A stretch of DNA of 64,000 nt, from the NCBI GenBank assembly GCA_963931865.1, contig OZ007510.1, forward strand, positions 7,293,399 through 7,357,398, written 5' to 3'. Of the stretch, positions 42,743 through 52,792 are shown one piece after another (within the stretch, counting starts at the first letter, position 1; every line of letters starts with the position of its first letter). The translations under genes were made by a program, and so were the position numbers. The notes beneath the pieces were generated by a model. The model had not been told where the DNA came from. It saw only the letters and a program-made list of their open reading frames with translations, and made no database searches. The stretch is from Axinella damicornis (Eukaryota > Porifera > Demospongiae > Axinellida > Axinellidae).

Positions 42743-42820
42743 CTAATAAAGGCGAATAAAATTTTCCGCGCTTCGCGCGGACTGATCCCCGCTACTCCTC
42801 TGTGCACTCCCTTCGGCAGC
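42743..42820. repeat. Dispersed repeat shared with 13511-13590
   Basis: Shared words: GGCGAANAAAATTT, GCGCT, GGACTGAT, GCTAC, CTCTNTGCACT and CCTTCGGCAGC, in order. A moderately old repeat just upstream of the expansin-like gene. Confidence 0.6.
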
Positions 42821-42959
42821 AGCTAGCCCTGCACATAAAAGAAACCTAAAATCCTGGATCCGCCTGCCATGGCACTAGGACCTGGCCGCGCGTGCGCGTT
42901 TTGCGCCTCGCGCGCTTCCTAATGAGAGCAGGTACACTCGGGAACAGGGAATCGGCTAG

Positions 42960-43640
42960 ATGGCGTCCTATACTTGGTTTGTCCTCCTCCTAATAAGCTT
43001 GGTTACGATCACGATGGGAGTCACACTCAGCAAAATCCACCAAGATGACCGAGATCGCGTACGATCAAAGTTTCATCACCCCAATCCGTTTGCCACAGGC
43101 CAGCGTGGGCCTATTTTCACTACGTTCCCGAATGTGCCAACCAAACTAGCAGTTCAATACGCGTGGACAGCAACAGCAACTCACTACAGCCCCTCCCAGG
43201 CCGGCACACGTATCTGCCCTAACTACGATAACCACTGCGGTGCGCCATCGGACGGGTCCCAATTTTGGCAAGGAGGAATCTGTACGTGCGGCGGAAGTGA
43301 CCCGAAATGTTCGGGGGGCTACTGCTACCAGTGCAACGGCGCCAACGAGTGTCAAAAGGAATGTCCCAGTTGTCCACAGACGATGTGCGGGAGACGTTTT
43401 AGACTTACTTGCCTCGATTCATACGGAAAAGGATACTGCAGGTATAACAATGCCCAAGTAAACATGACAGTAACCAATGCATGTCCGCAGTACAACCCTT
43501 GTAACACGTGCAAGGGGAGTGCAAACCCTTGCCGGAGCAACTACAACCACATCGACTTGTGTGATCCTACCTTTGATGCGATTGCTCATGCTGACAGGCA
43601 GCCAGCTGAAGGCATCACGATTGGAGTTGACCCAATCTGA
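42960..43640 (+). CDS. Secreted expansin-like / double-psi beta-barrel protein
   Basis: Single exon, 226 residues. Signal peptide about 1-20 (MASYTWFVLLLISLVTITMG). From about residue 63 the sequence reads as a double-psi beta-barrel domain of the expansin/barwin/GH45-like type: ATATHYSP near the start, CGRRFRLTC at about 143, VNMTVTNACP, then NHIDLCDPTFDAIA at about 195. The Asp in HIDL sits where expansins and GH45 enzymes have the HFD acid. It carries a Cys-rich insert (GICTCGG...GGYCYQCNG...CPSC) not typical of plant expansins, so disulphide-rich extracellular function is likely. Whether it loosens or cuts a polysaccharide cannot be told. Possible TATA-like CATAAAAG at 42835. Codon use is more GC-rich than in the neighbouring receptors. 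Confidence 0.7.
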   Translation: MASYTWFVLLLISLVTITMGVTLSKIHQDDRDRVRSKFHHPNPFATGQRGPIFTTFPNVPTKLAVQYAWTATATHYSPSQAGTRICPNYDNHCGAPSDGSQFWQGGICTCGGSDPKCSGGYCYQCNGANECQKECPSCPQTMCGRRFRLTCLDSYGKGYCRYNNAQVNMTVTNACPQYNPCNTCKGSANPCRSNYNHIDLCDPTFDAIAHADRQPAEGITIGVDPI

Positions 43641-46600
43641 CAGTGCACATTAATAGATTACCTACCCAACTATACAGTGTATACTCTTAATGGGCATGGT
43701 GTAGGTATAGTGCATTGCTGATTGACAAAACATGTCCATACTAAGATCATGCCGTACAATGTTATATATACTGTGATTACAATTGAATTGTTATAATTCC
43801 AACCTCGCCTTCGAGGTTCCTTGCACTTCAGGAAACAATTTACTAGGCATGACGATTGCTAATTTCCACTCTATGCATGGTTGATGGACATGCTGACATG
43901 CCGGCATACAGTTACTGTATTGAGAATTACCAATTCCCATTCCTCTGAACGGCTGATATCACAGAGTCGGTAGACTCTGTATGTAGGGATACGACGTACA
44001 CGCAATATAGGCTAATATATATATAACTATTGCAATGGAGGTGGCTGAGATGCATGTACCTTGAACATGGAACGTTTCTCTTATTGTCTCACTAACAGGT
44101 GGCAGAGCAATTCACTCATGCACGTTGGAATGACATATAGGTTGCCTAAATCAAGCACAAAGCAATGAACAATTAAGGGAATTCGAATGGGTACACAGTA
44201 ACATTGTGGGTTCATGGAAAATTCCCTGTCTCTCAGTTGGATGTATATATTATGTTGCTCTGCCCCTCATGATAATGTTTGTATATAGCCTTGATCTGCA
44301 GGTGGTGGTGCGAATAAACCTGTCTGCGTGTTTGAGTCGTTGAATCATGAATGCAATTCAATCTAATTCCTATGATGATCATTCCGGGACCCTCTTACAA
44401 CAGATTCCAGCTAGTGGATCACTGTATTTCCGACAGCCAGCCTATGAAATGCTGCCAGAGTGTAAAAGTCATATATAATACTTGTGTGTTTGCTGATCAA
44501 ACATGAAAGTAGCTATACATTTCAGTAACCTAAAATAATGATGCATAGCATGCACAGTATAAGGTACATTCACAATGTGAGTTCTGTAGAAAAGCAGTAT
44601 ACAGTAGTTGCGACACAGAGCTGAGATGATATTATGGCAGTGTTGCCGGGAATTCTGTCATCCCTGTAGGCCGACCAGGAGTCTATAGCAACACGTAATG
44701 ATGGGACATAGGTTGTTCAGTCTTGTTTATTCATACTCTGCTCTCTCGCATGCTGTTGCACTGGCAGGCATGTGTTGGGTGGGGAGAAATGAGAAAAGGA
44801 ATCAGAATTAAGATGTCGAACATGAAAGCCAGCAGTTGTTAGCAGTACAGCTTCATGCAGTTGTATCGAGTATAGCTCTTTTGTACGTACAACACATCAC
44901 AATGACCATGAAGAGTAGCCTCATTCCCAGACCTCCATCCAGCTAGAGATTACCGTGACTAATAAGACTAGTGCAAATGCGAAAACATAGTACAAAGTAC
45001 TTACATTGGCAAAACTTTATCACATCTCGGTGATAGCAACAGTACTTTAACAATACTACAACATACCAACTCTTAGGCAAGAAGGTATTGACAATGTCAT
45101 CATTGCACAGGATAAAATTAATGTGTTGCACTATCATAATAATTATAGCTACTATTCCTGACAAAGTAGCTATAACAGTAACCAGGAAAATAAGATTCAG
45201 GTAATGGTACATGTATTGAGTACAATGAGGATGACGTTACACTCGATCACTGCAATAAAAGAACGACCACCAAGGACACTACACGAAACTAAACAATCCC
45301 ACACTAATGGAGTGATCCATTTCACCGTATTCCTGTGTAAGCATAATTTTACCAATGCATGTGTGTAGGTCAGGGCCGTACCTAGCTGATACAATTCCTT
45401 ATAAGGTGATCAACTATTGCTTTCTATTTGTATAGAGAGAGTAGTGTATACCCATTAATTTTATGTTCCCTTGTCTTACTAAAGAAAACTTGTACACATT
45501 ACTTATGTTTCTTTAGCAAAATGTTTCTTTTAGTAAAACGGTTTCAATGTTTGTTTTAGTAAGACAGTTCCATTTAACCTACTGACTCAGCTGTATACTC
45601 ATTGCTCATCATTGCCCAGTCAAATTTAGTATATTTTAAACATACTTTATCCAGATGCATGTAGCTACTGTTTGCCAAAGATAGCGTGCCTGCCATATTC
45701 AAATGATCCTTCTTCTGTATACCAAGATCAACATCACTGCAGCTGTGCATCAATTAACTGCTGCTGTGTAACAAGATCAGCTGCCTTTCAAACAGCCATC
45801 ATACAGACTAATTGTTAATTCTGCTTCTACTACACCAGACACTAAAAGATCCAATGACTGCTTTCCTGGCTGTGCTGACCATGAGGTCACACATCAAGAA
45901 CTCTTGGAGAAAAGTAGCACAGGTTGTGACATCATGCACCTACGTCAATCTCTTCATTTTCCTCATATCCAGACTCATTTGGAGACCCATAGCTACCTGT
46001 ACTCCAGTGATTCTCCACTCACGTCAAGTCACTAGCGTCGTCACTATCCAAATTCGATTGATTCTTAACTGCATGGAGTGAGTATCAGTGGCCTGATATG
46101 ATACATGCTGGCTGACCCTCTGGACCACCCCTGATCTGTTATTCACTGACTGACCTTTGGGTCAGCAGCTTATAACCTCACAGCCATCCCAGAAAGAGCA
46201 GTCCAACAGGCTGCAAGTATTACTCTGGCCCCTTGAATCGCAACAAGGGTGGGCAATTGGAATCCAAACTGTTTTGCCAGTACATGGAAGTCACCCTCCA
46301 CGATGCAAACTAATTAATGCACATGCAGCAACAGGCATGTTGACGTTTAACTAGTGATTACTTTTCTGGAAGATATTGTTGTTTTTATCCAAAGGGATTC
46401 CTTTAACTAATGGATTCACTGCTTACAACAGCATGTCTGTGTCATTTGGGTTAATGGTAGCTAGCTATTGTTGAACAGTTATGCTGTTAGTAACTGAGAA
46501 CTATCCTATTAGCCATACACCCACAGCTCTGCTAGAACTCCCCGAAAACTAGCTAAAAGGAGCGAAGTAGACTCAATGCAATTATTCGAAGTCTCTTACA

Positions 46601-47177
46601 TCCGCGATTGAACGTGACATATCAGAGTTCTGCAACCTGATTGGCGTGGGTTGTACAGCCTGCATGGACACAGTGTTGCCATACGTGTTGCCAGATCTTT
46701 TCTCGATTTTTCCTATCCATCCAGTCAGAAAGACATTGTGGGGTGCATGGTTTAAACTACACTAGCTAAGACTGAGAGTTAGCAAAATTTCAGACGCTGC
46801 TTGCATGGTTGCCCAAGCTGTTACCATGAAAGTTCCACACACCAATGCCCTAATTGATGCGTACTCATAACGACTTCATACAACGGTACTGATTGTCTCA
46901 AGCAAATACCAGCATTGTGGGAGAAAGCTACCTTGATATGGTCCACTAATTATGTCAATAAAAGATGATCAGTGGTGCAAATCATGTGTTTTAATGTGAG
47001 GCTAGCATAATATCTAGAAGTCATCTTATAATTATTACAGTCTTACAAAATACAAAGGGTAGATCCAACAGCGTTCACTGCATGGTGGATGCAACACACA
47101 TGGTGAGGCACCTGATGGACCGTGTGTGCATGGGTCTTGAATGCATGGCAGCTTTGTGAAGTATGGGAATGTTTCTC
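43641..47177. other. Long intergenic region, no gene recognised
   Basis: 43957-44007 repeats the 51-bp start of the 2.2-kb insertion at 14741. 44922-44940 is a lone end (TAGCCTCATTCCCAGACC) of the palindromic MITE family. 45520-45570 has short repeats of GTTTTAGTAAGAC/TTTAGTAAAACGG. 46375-46495 is the dispersed repeat shared with 11715-11835. ORFs at 44943-45212 and 45812-46081 have no recognisable domain or splice context. Confidence 0.5.
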
Positions 47178-47402
47178 TAAGCCAAGCTAATCTAAGCTCA
47201 TATGGCATCCATGCTAATGGTAGAGTGGGTACATTTTTTTTGTCAAAATAAACGTATTAGTTGCCCTTATAGCTACTGTGAGTGGGATGCTGTGCTATTG
47301 CTACCAGGCTATAAAAGACAAATTCCCCGATGCACTTCTATAGTTTGTTAGCAAGAGAGCAAGTGCATCTTCACCATTCACCAGCTAAAGCAAAGAACCA
47401 AG
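47178..47402 (+). promoter_or_regulatory. Promoter and non-coding first exon of family gene A2
   Basis: Homologous block by block to 4395-4591: AGCCAAGCTAATCTA, CATGCTAATGGTAGAGTGG, AAACGTATTAGTTGCCC, GTGAGTGGG, GCTATTGCTACCAGGC, then the TATA box TATAAAAG (47310-47317) and an exon ending CCAAG|GTATGA at 47402. The shared architecture suggests both A genes keep the same control. The transcription start is inferred. Confidence 0.7.
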
Positions 47403-47685
47403 GTATGATGAAGCACTTTAAGTCTTGAAATGTGGTTACTCCTGTTATAAATAGAACCTGATGGAGGGAGAGATTTATTAGTGTCAGCTATGTAGCTACA
47501 TGTTACTGTAATTATATTTTATGTTCAGCAAACCTAGCTATTAGTATGGACTGCAATTATTTACATCACTGCTTACAGGTGCAGCTGTTTGGATCTCTGT
47601 GGCGACATCTAATGTAAGAGGTTATGCAGGCTTCCTTTGGTAGTTAAGGTGTTGATTTTGATTGATTGCTTTTCACTCTTTGCAG
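47403..47685 (+). other. Intron 1 (5'UTR) of A2
   Basis: GTATGA donor at 47403; acceptor CACTCTTTGCAG ending at 47685. Short, without the palindrome seen in the A1 intron. Confidence 0.6.
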
Positions 47686-47768
47686 ACATAAAACAGAATT
47701 TCCCACTTACCAGGGTAACTTGTGTGACATTTTAATAGTGTATGGTATTGTGGACTCAAAAGTGGAAT

Positions 47769-50700
47769 ATGACTATCAAACTTTGTCCAGCATCCATCCT
47801 GCTATGTGCAATTCTACATGCTCTAGCCCCAATTCCTGTTTGCACTGCCAGCACGGTCTATGTAAGGCCAGAAAACGATCATGCACACTGCCCTGGATAT
47901 CCATGCTATCCTCTTTCATACTACCAGCAGCAAGTCAACCAGTACTTTGTGTCTGACACTACGGTAGTGTTTATGACTGGCACACATTCCTTGGAGGGCT
48001 TGGAGCCATTGGTTATCCGAAATGTGGAGAATTATATTATGAAAGGAACTGGAGGCTTTATTCCTGGCTTGGAAAACCTACTTGAATCGAGCAGCCAAGT
48101 CAAGTGTATTGGCACTCATATGAGTGGTTTCAAATTCATCAATGTGACTCAGGTGCAGATTGAAAGCCTTACATTTGCCCGCTGTGGCCACAAAGTGTTT
48201 TACGATATGCGTGCAGCTCTATCATTTGATAAAGCTCATAATGTAACATTCTCCAAAGTGACAGTTCGCAATAGCTTCGGGTTTGGGTTACATGCTGACC
48301 GGGTGTTTGGAAATGTGCAGGTGAATGAATCTGCTTTTTTGAACAATACCGGAAACAAGGAGTACTATGGTGGAAATGTTTGTTTCTGGTATGGAAAATG
48401 CCCAGAAAGTGAATATCACCATACTTACCTGCAAATTGAATCTTCCCACTTTATGTATGGCTATGATACAGTCAAACGCCATCATTCTTTCTATGAAACT
48501 GCAACTGGCCTCTCAGTGCTGATAAACTGTCCCTTGATCACTGTGAGTATCAACAACATTAAAGCTGTTGGGAATCAGGCAGACAATGGAGGCAACCTCG
48601 CCATTAACTTCACAGACTTCAACAACAATTATCGTTACAGTGACAAAGTTCCAATTGTCACCATTACTAACAGTGTGATTGCTGCCGGTACTGGACATAG
48701 AGGAGGAGGTTTAAGAGTTTGGTCGTATATCGTGCCAAACCCCAAAGGAAACACCATGTGTAACCAGACACATCCACCTCATTGCATTTTGAACATCTCA
48801 AACACCCAATTTGTTGGTAACCATGCCTATTCTGCAGGTGGTGCACTATATATTAGCTACTATCAGACAAAACAGATAGAGAGTGTCACGACTCAAATTT
48901 TCCTTCATAATTGCACTTTCAGCGGCAACACTGTCCCACCATCTGGCTATGGCGCAGTTATGGAGGTTGCTAGGTTCAAGACTTTAGGATACACGTCACC
49001 AGTCTCTCCACAGTTTGAACTCATTGTTCAGAATTCCTCCTTTCACAACAACTCTCTTCTTCATGACAATAACAGCTCTTTCGTTGGAGCTACTGTAGAT
49101 ATATTTTCCATGGAGAGGGTTATCTTCAGAGACTGCGACTTCACCAAGAACAACAACACAGCCCTGTCACTTGTGGACAGCAACCTCGTCCTAGAGGGGA
49201 ACATTCTCTTTGATGGCAACCATGCCATAAATGGAGGGGCTCTGAGATTCTGTGACTCATCAATTGCGCATATCAAAAACAATACCCACATTAAATTTTA
49301 CAACAATCATGCAAAATATGCTGGTGGAGCCATATATTCCCAGCAACGCTGTTTGGATGCTATTGCTCCCTGCTTCTTGCAACCAGTCGTTCCTGATTTT
49401 ACTAACATTACTGATCTTAACAAGACGATGAGCCTCACATTTGTGAACAATACAGCAAACTATGCTGGTAGTGTGCTGTATGGTGGTACAATAGACTACT
49501 GCTACACATATCTGCACTTCACGAAATATATCAGAAAGTTCAATACTCCTAGTTACTACTTTTTTTCAAAAATTTTTGATGCAGTGTTTGATTTCCGTCA
49601 GCAACTTGGTGACTCTCCCATATCATCAGATCCATACGGAGTATGTCTCTGCAATGAAAGCGGCCACCGTAACTGCAGTATCAAGAATTATACTTTTCCT
49701 AGGGGTGTATACCCTGGAGAAGTATTTAACTTATCAGCTGTAGCAGTGGGACAGAGGAAAGGGGTGGCACCTGCTCCAATCCTAGGAATCGTTATTAGCA
49801 GCAACACTTATTCCTTAATCAAACCGCTTGAGCAGAACCACAATGCCAGCAACCCGTGTGTTACTCTTAACTATACACTGCGCTCTAAGAACCAGCAAGA
49901 AACACTCAAGTTGGCTGTAGAGTACTCTCATCCTGGTGTCGGCAATTTCTACCATAATTATCCTCCTCCTATAATTACAGTCTCACTTTGCCCGTGTCCC
50001 TGTGGATTCACACTCCAGCATGACCCACCCTACTGTGACTGTGACCCACTGCTAGTGAGTCACAAGATATCATGTGATATCAACAAGCAAACAATTCATC
50101 GAAAAGTTCCAATGTGGATTGGATACTACATCACGAAACTGAATGCCAGCCATCCAGCTCTTCCAACCATGTGTACAGGAAACGAGAAATTTCATCAAGG
50201 TACATGCCAGGGAATGGTCATCCATGAACGATGCCCGTATGATTACTGTGTACACATGAATACGAATATATCAGTGAACAGCACAGATGAACAGTGTGTT
50301 TTCCATCGTACTGGCACACTGTGTGGCAAGTGTCAAGACGGACTCAGCCTCATCCTGGGAAGTTCAAAGTGTCTCTCTTGCTCAAACCTCTACCTTCTTC
50401 TCCTGATTGTGTTTGTGCTGGCTGGACTTGCACTGGTCATCTTCTTGATTGTCTGCAACCTCACGGTTTCAGAAGGAAGAATAGTCGGAATCATATTTTA
50501 TGCCAACACTGTGCATATAAACAGAACTATCTTCTTCCCGTCCACTGAAGCAAATCCGCTTGCAGTCTTCATAGCCTGGCTCAACCTTGATCTGGGGATT
50601 GAGACCTGTTTCTATGATGGCATGGATGCCTATGCAAAGGCCTGGCTACAGTTTGTCTTCCCCGTTTACATCTGGCTGATAGCAGGACTGATCATCTTCC

Positions 50701-51683
50701 TCAGTCGCTGGTATACAATAGCAGCTAGACTTAGTGGCAGAAATGCAGTTAAGGTACTGGCTACACTCTTCCTTCTTTCAGTTGCTAAACTTGTACGTGC
50801 CATTATCACTACCCTAGCCTACACGGTCCTTGAATACCCTGATGGCTTGTATGTTTCAGTGTGGCGGCCTGATGCAAATGTGAAGTATCTGCAAGGAAAA
50901 CACATTCCACTTTTCATCACTGCTGTTGTATTTTTGGCCCTAATCATCAGTTTTGTCCTAGTGCTCATGCTCATCCCGTGCCTACAGAAGAAGTCAAGCA
51001 CACCTCTCCTCTGCTGGGTGAATAAGCTCAAGCCTCTCTTTGATGCCTACACTGGTCCTTACAAGGATAGGTACCGTTTCTGGCCTGGATTACTGCTGTT
51101 TCTCTTGAGCATTCTCTTCTTCCTCTTTGCTTTGTACAAGCTTGATAGTCCTAACACGAAACTCATGCTGACTGCTATCAGCTGTTTCTTTGTTCTGGCA
51201 CTAGCTTGGGTATTTTGTGGTGTCTATAGGAAATGGCCTCAGGATATTATCGAATCCTCATGCATACTCAACCTTGGGCTGCTTGCTGTGGTAACTAACT
51301 ACACCCGGAATGACGGCAATAACCAAAATGCTCAGGCAACAGTTGTAAATGTTTTGAATGACGGCATTAACCAAAATGCTCAGGCAGCAGTTGTAAATGT
51401 TTCAGTTGGAACTGTAGTTGTATTACTTATTGCAGTTTTGTGCTACCAAACTTACATACAGCTAACCACCTCTGTGTTTTGGAAGAGGAATAATATTTTA
51501 GCATTTTGCATACGAAAGTCAGAGAGCCGGCAATCGTTTGAAGAGCCGATAGCTAACCAGACGGATGCCGCACTCACCCCAGACCTTGGACCACAGCAAA
51601 CAACAGAGTTGCTGCTGCCACCTGTTGTCCGCTTTGATAAGTATCGTGAGCCAGTGTTTGAATTTGAAGACGAAATCACATAA
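47769..51683 (+). CDS. Family gene A2: beta-helix ectodomain, multi-pass membrane protein
   Basis: Intact single-exon coding region. I use the ATG at 47769 (1,304 residues), which aligns with the A1 start; an in-frame ATG at 47742 is also in the exon and would add nine residues. Signal peptide MTIKLCPASILLCAILHAL, then TVYVRPENDHAHCPGYPC. Ectodomain, Cys-rich block (CDCDP, CPYDYC, LCGKC) and about eight membrane helices closely follow A1, including AWLNLDLGIETCFYDG. The tail ends PPVVRFDKYREPVFEFEDE. The loop before the last helix has a 48-bp tandem duplication (51309-51356, 51357-51404; NDG.NQNAQA.VVNV twice) that A1 lacks. Same promoter as A1. Function unknown. Confidence 0.9.
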   Translation: MTIKLCPASILLCAILHALAPIPVCTASTVYVRPENDHAHCPGYPCYPLSYYQQQVNQYFVSDTTVVFMTGTHSLEGLEPLVIRNVENYIMKGTGGFIPGLENLLESSSQVKCIGTHMSGFKFINVTQVQIESLTFARCGHKVFYDMRAALSFDKAHNVTFSKVTVRNSFGFGLHADRVFGNVQVNESAFLNNTGNKEYYGGNVCFWYGKCPESEYHHTYLQIESSHFMYGYDTVKRHHSFYETATGLSVLINCPLITVSINNIKAVGNQADNGGNLAINFTDFNNNYRYSDKVPIVTITNSVIAAGTGHRGGGLRVWSYIVPNPKGNTMCNQTHPPHCILNISNTQFVGNHAYSAGGALYISYYQTKQIESVTTQIFLHNCTFSGNTVPPSGYGAVMEVARFKTLGYTSPVSPQFELIVQNSSFHNNSLLHDNNSSFVGATVDIFSMERVIFRDCDFTKNNNTALSLVDSNLVLEGNILFDGNHAINGGALRFCDSSIAHIKNNTHIKFYNNHAKYAGGAIYSQQRCLDAIAPCFLQPVVPDFTNITDLNKTMSLTFVNNTANYAGSVLYGGTIDYCYTYLHFTKYIRKFNTPSYYFFSKIFDAVFDFRQQLGDSPISSDPYGVCLCNESGHRNCSIKNYTFPRGVYPGEVFNLSAVAVGQRKGVAPAPILGIVISSNTYSLIKPLEQNHNASNPCVTLNYTLRSKNQQETLKLAVEYSHPGVGNFYHNYPPPIITVSLCPCPCGFTLQHDPPYCDCDPLLVSHKISCDINKQTIHRKVPMWIGYYITKLNASHPALPTMCTGNEKFHQGTCQGMVIHERCPYDYCVHMNTNISVNSTDEQCVFHRTGTLCGKCQDGLSLILGSSKCLSCSNLYLLLLIVFVLAGLALVIFLIVCNLTVSEGRIVGIIFYANTVHINRTIFFPSTEANPLAVFIAWLNLDLGIETCFYDGMDAYAKAWLQFVFPVYIWLIAGLIIFLSRWYTIAARLSGRNAVKVLATLFLLSVAKLVRAIITTLAYTVLEYPDGLYVSVWRPDANVKYLQGKHIPLFITAVVFLALIISFVLVLMLIPCLQKKSSTPLLCWVNKLKPLFDAYTGPYKDRYRFWPGLLLFLLSILFFLFALYKLDSPNTKLMLTAISCFFVLALAWVFCGVYRKWPQDIIESSCILNLGLLAVVTNYTRNDGNNQNAQATVVNVLNDGINQNAQAAVVNVSVGTVVVLLIAVLCYQTYIQLTTSVFWKRNNILAFCIRKSESRQSFEEPIANQTDAALTPDLGPQQTTELLLPPVVRFDKYREPVFEFEDEIT

Positions 51684-51978
51684 TTAGTTGAACATAAGTT
51701 GACAGCTTGTACTAATGATTTTATGTTAGTGTATATACATGCATATGCAGTAGTATCCATACACAGTCAATGTACCAATTCTTGTGTATTATTTAGTTGT
51801 GATACTGATGTCCTTCTTGATTAATAGTTTGGCTAGCTTGTCATCACTCAAATGGTCTGTATAGAATGTACACCATGATTGTATTCACTAAGACACAATG
51901 ACATCATCATTGCATTCATTGCTCTATAGCCTCTACCTATTGATGGGATGATGGGGTAGTTCATCAGTAACATAAGGG
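51684..51978. other. 3' flank of A2
   Basis: No coding feature. It separates A2 from the broken copy that follows. Confidence 0.4.
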
Positions 51979-52440
51979 GTTGGACTACTGCTTGTCATTT
52001 TCTTGATTACTCTCAACATTACTGTTTCAGAATTAGGAACAATTAATGGAGTCACATTGTGCACATAAACAGATCGATCTTCTTCCCGTTCACTGAAGCA
52101 AACCCACTTGCAGTCTTCATAGCCTGGCTCAACCTTGATCTGGGGATTGAGACCTGCATGTTTCTATGATGGCATGGATGCCTATGCAAAGGCCTGGCTA
52201 AAGTTTGTGATCCCCATTTACATCTGGCTGATAGCAGGACTGATCATCCTCCTCAGTCGTAGGTACGCAATTGCAGCTAGACTTAGTGGCAGAAATGCAG
52301 TTAAGGTACTGGCTACACTATTCCTTCTTTCAGTTGGACGTGCCATAATCACTTCCCTAACCTACACTGTCATTCACTACCCTGATGGCTCACATGTGTC
52401 AGTATGGCTGTCTGACACGAATGTCAAGTTTCTCCAAGGA
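51979..52440 (+). pseudogene. Broken A-type family copy, membrane region fragment
   Basis: Begins inside the first membrane helix (GGACTACTGCTTGTCATTTTC, cf. A2) and keeps SELGTINGVT, NRSIFFP, FIAWLNLDLGIETC, FYDGMDAYAKAWL and LSGRNAVKVLATLFLLSV. A deletion removes part of the FYAN segment near 52052, and extra bases between ETC and FYDG near 52155 shift the frame. Homology stops at FLQG (52440), exactly where the 14-bp tandem array begins. Closest to A1/A2 by LSGRNAVKV. No signal peptide, ectodomain or tail, so it cannot make a family protein. Confidence 0.85.
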
Positions 52441-52792
52441 ACTGGCCGCCCGGAACTGGCCGCCCGGAACTGGCCGCCCGGAACTGGCCGCCCGGAACTG
52501 GCCGCCCGGAACTGGCCGCCCGGAACTGGCCGCCCGGAACTGGCCGCCCGGAACTGGCCGCCCGGAACTGGCCGCCCGGAACTGGCCGCCCGGAACTGGC
52601 CGCCCGGAACTGGCCGCCCGGAACTGGCCGCCCGGAACTGGCCGCCCGGAACTGGCCGCCCGGAACTGGCCGCCCGGAACTGGCCGCCCGGAACTGGCCG
52701 CCCGGAACTGGCCGCCCGGAACTGGCCGCCCGGAACTGGCCGCCCGGAACTGGCCGCCCGGAACTAGCCGCCCGGAACTAGCCGCCCGGAAC
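52438..52792. repeat. 14-bp tandem array, about 25 copies
   Basis: Unit GGAACTGGCCGCCC, almost perfect. The last copies change ACTGG to ACTAG. Because 14 is not a multiple of 3 and the unit lacks a stop in any frame, a 42-bp, 14-residue peptide repeat is open in several frames. That explains the long ORFs here and is not evidence for a protein. The array replaces the 3' half of the pseudogene. Confidence 0.95.

Noticed and set aside
5501..51683. Canonical dileucine sorting signal in the REPLL tails
   Set aside because: The acidic residue is not at the [DE]xxxL[LI] or DxxLL spacing, and type A tails replace LL with VF.
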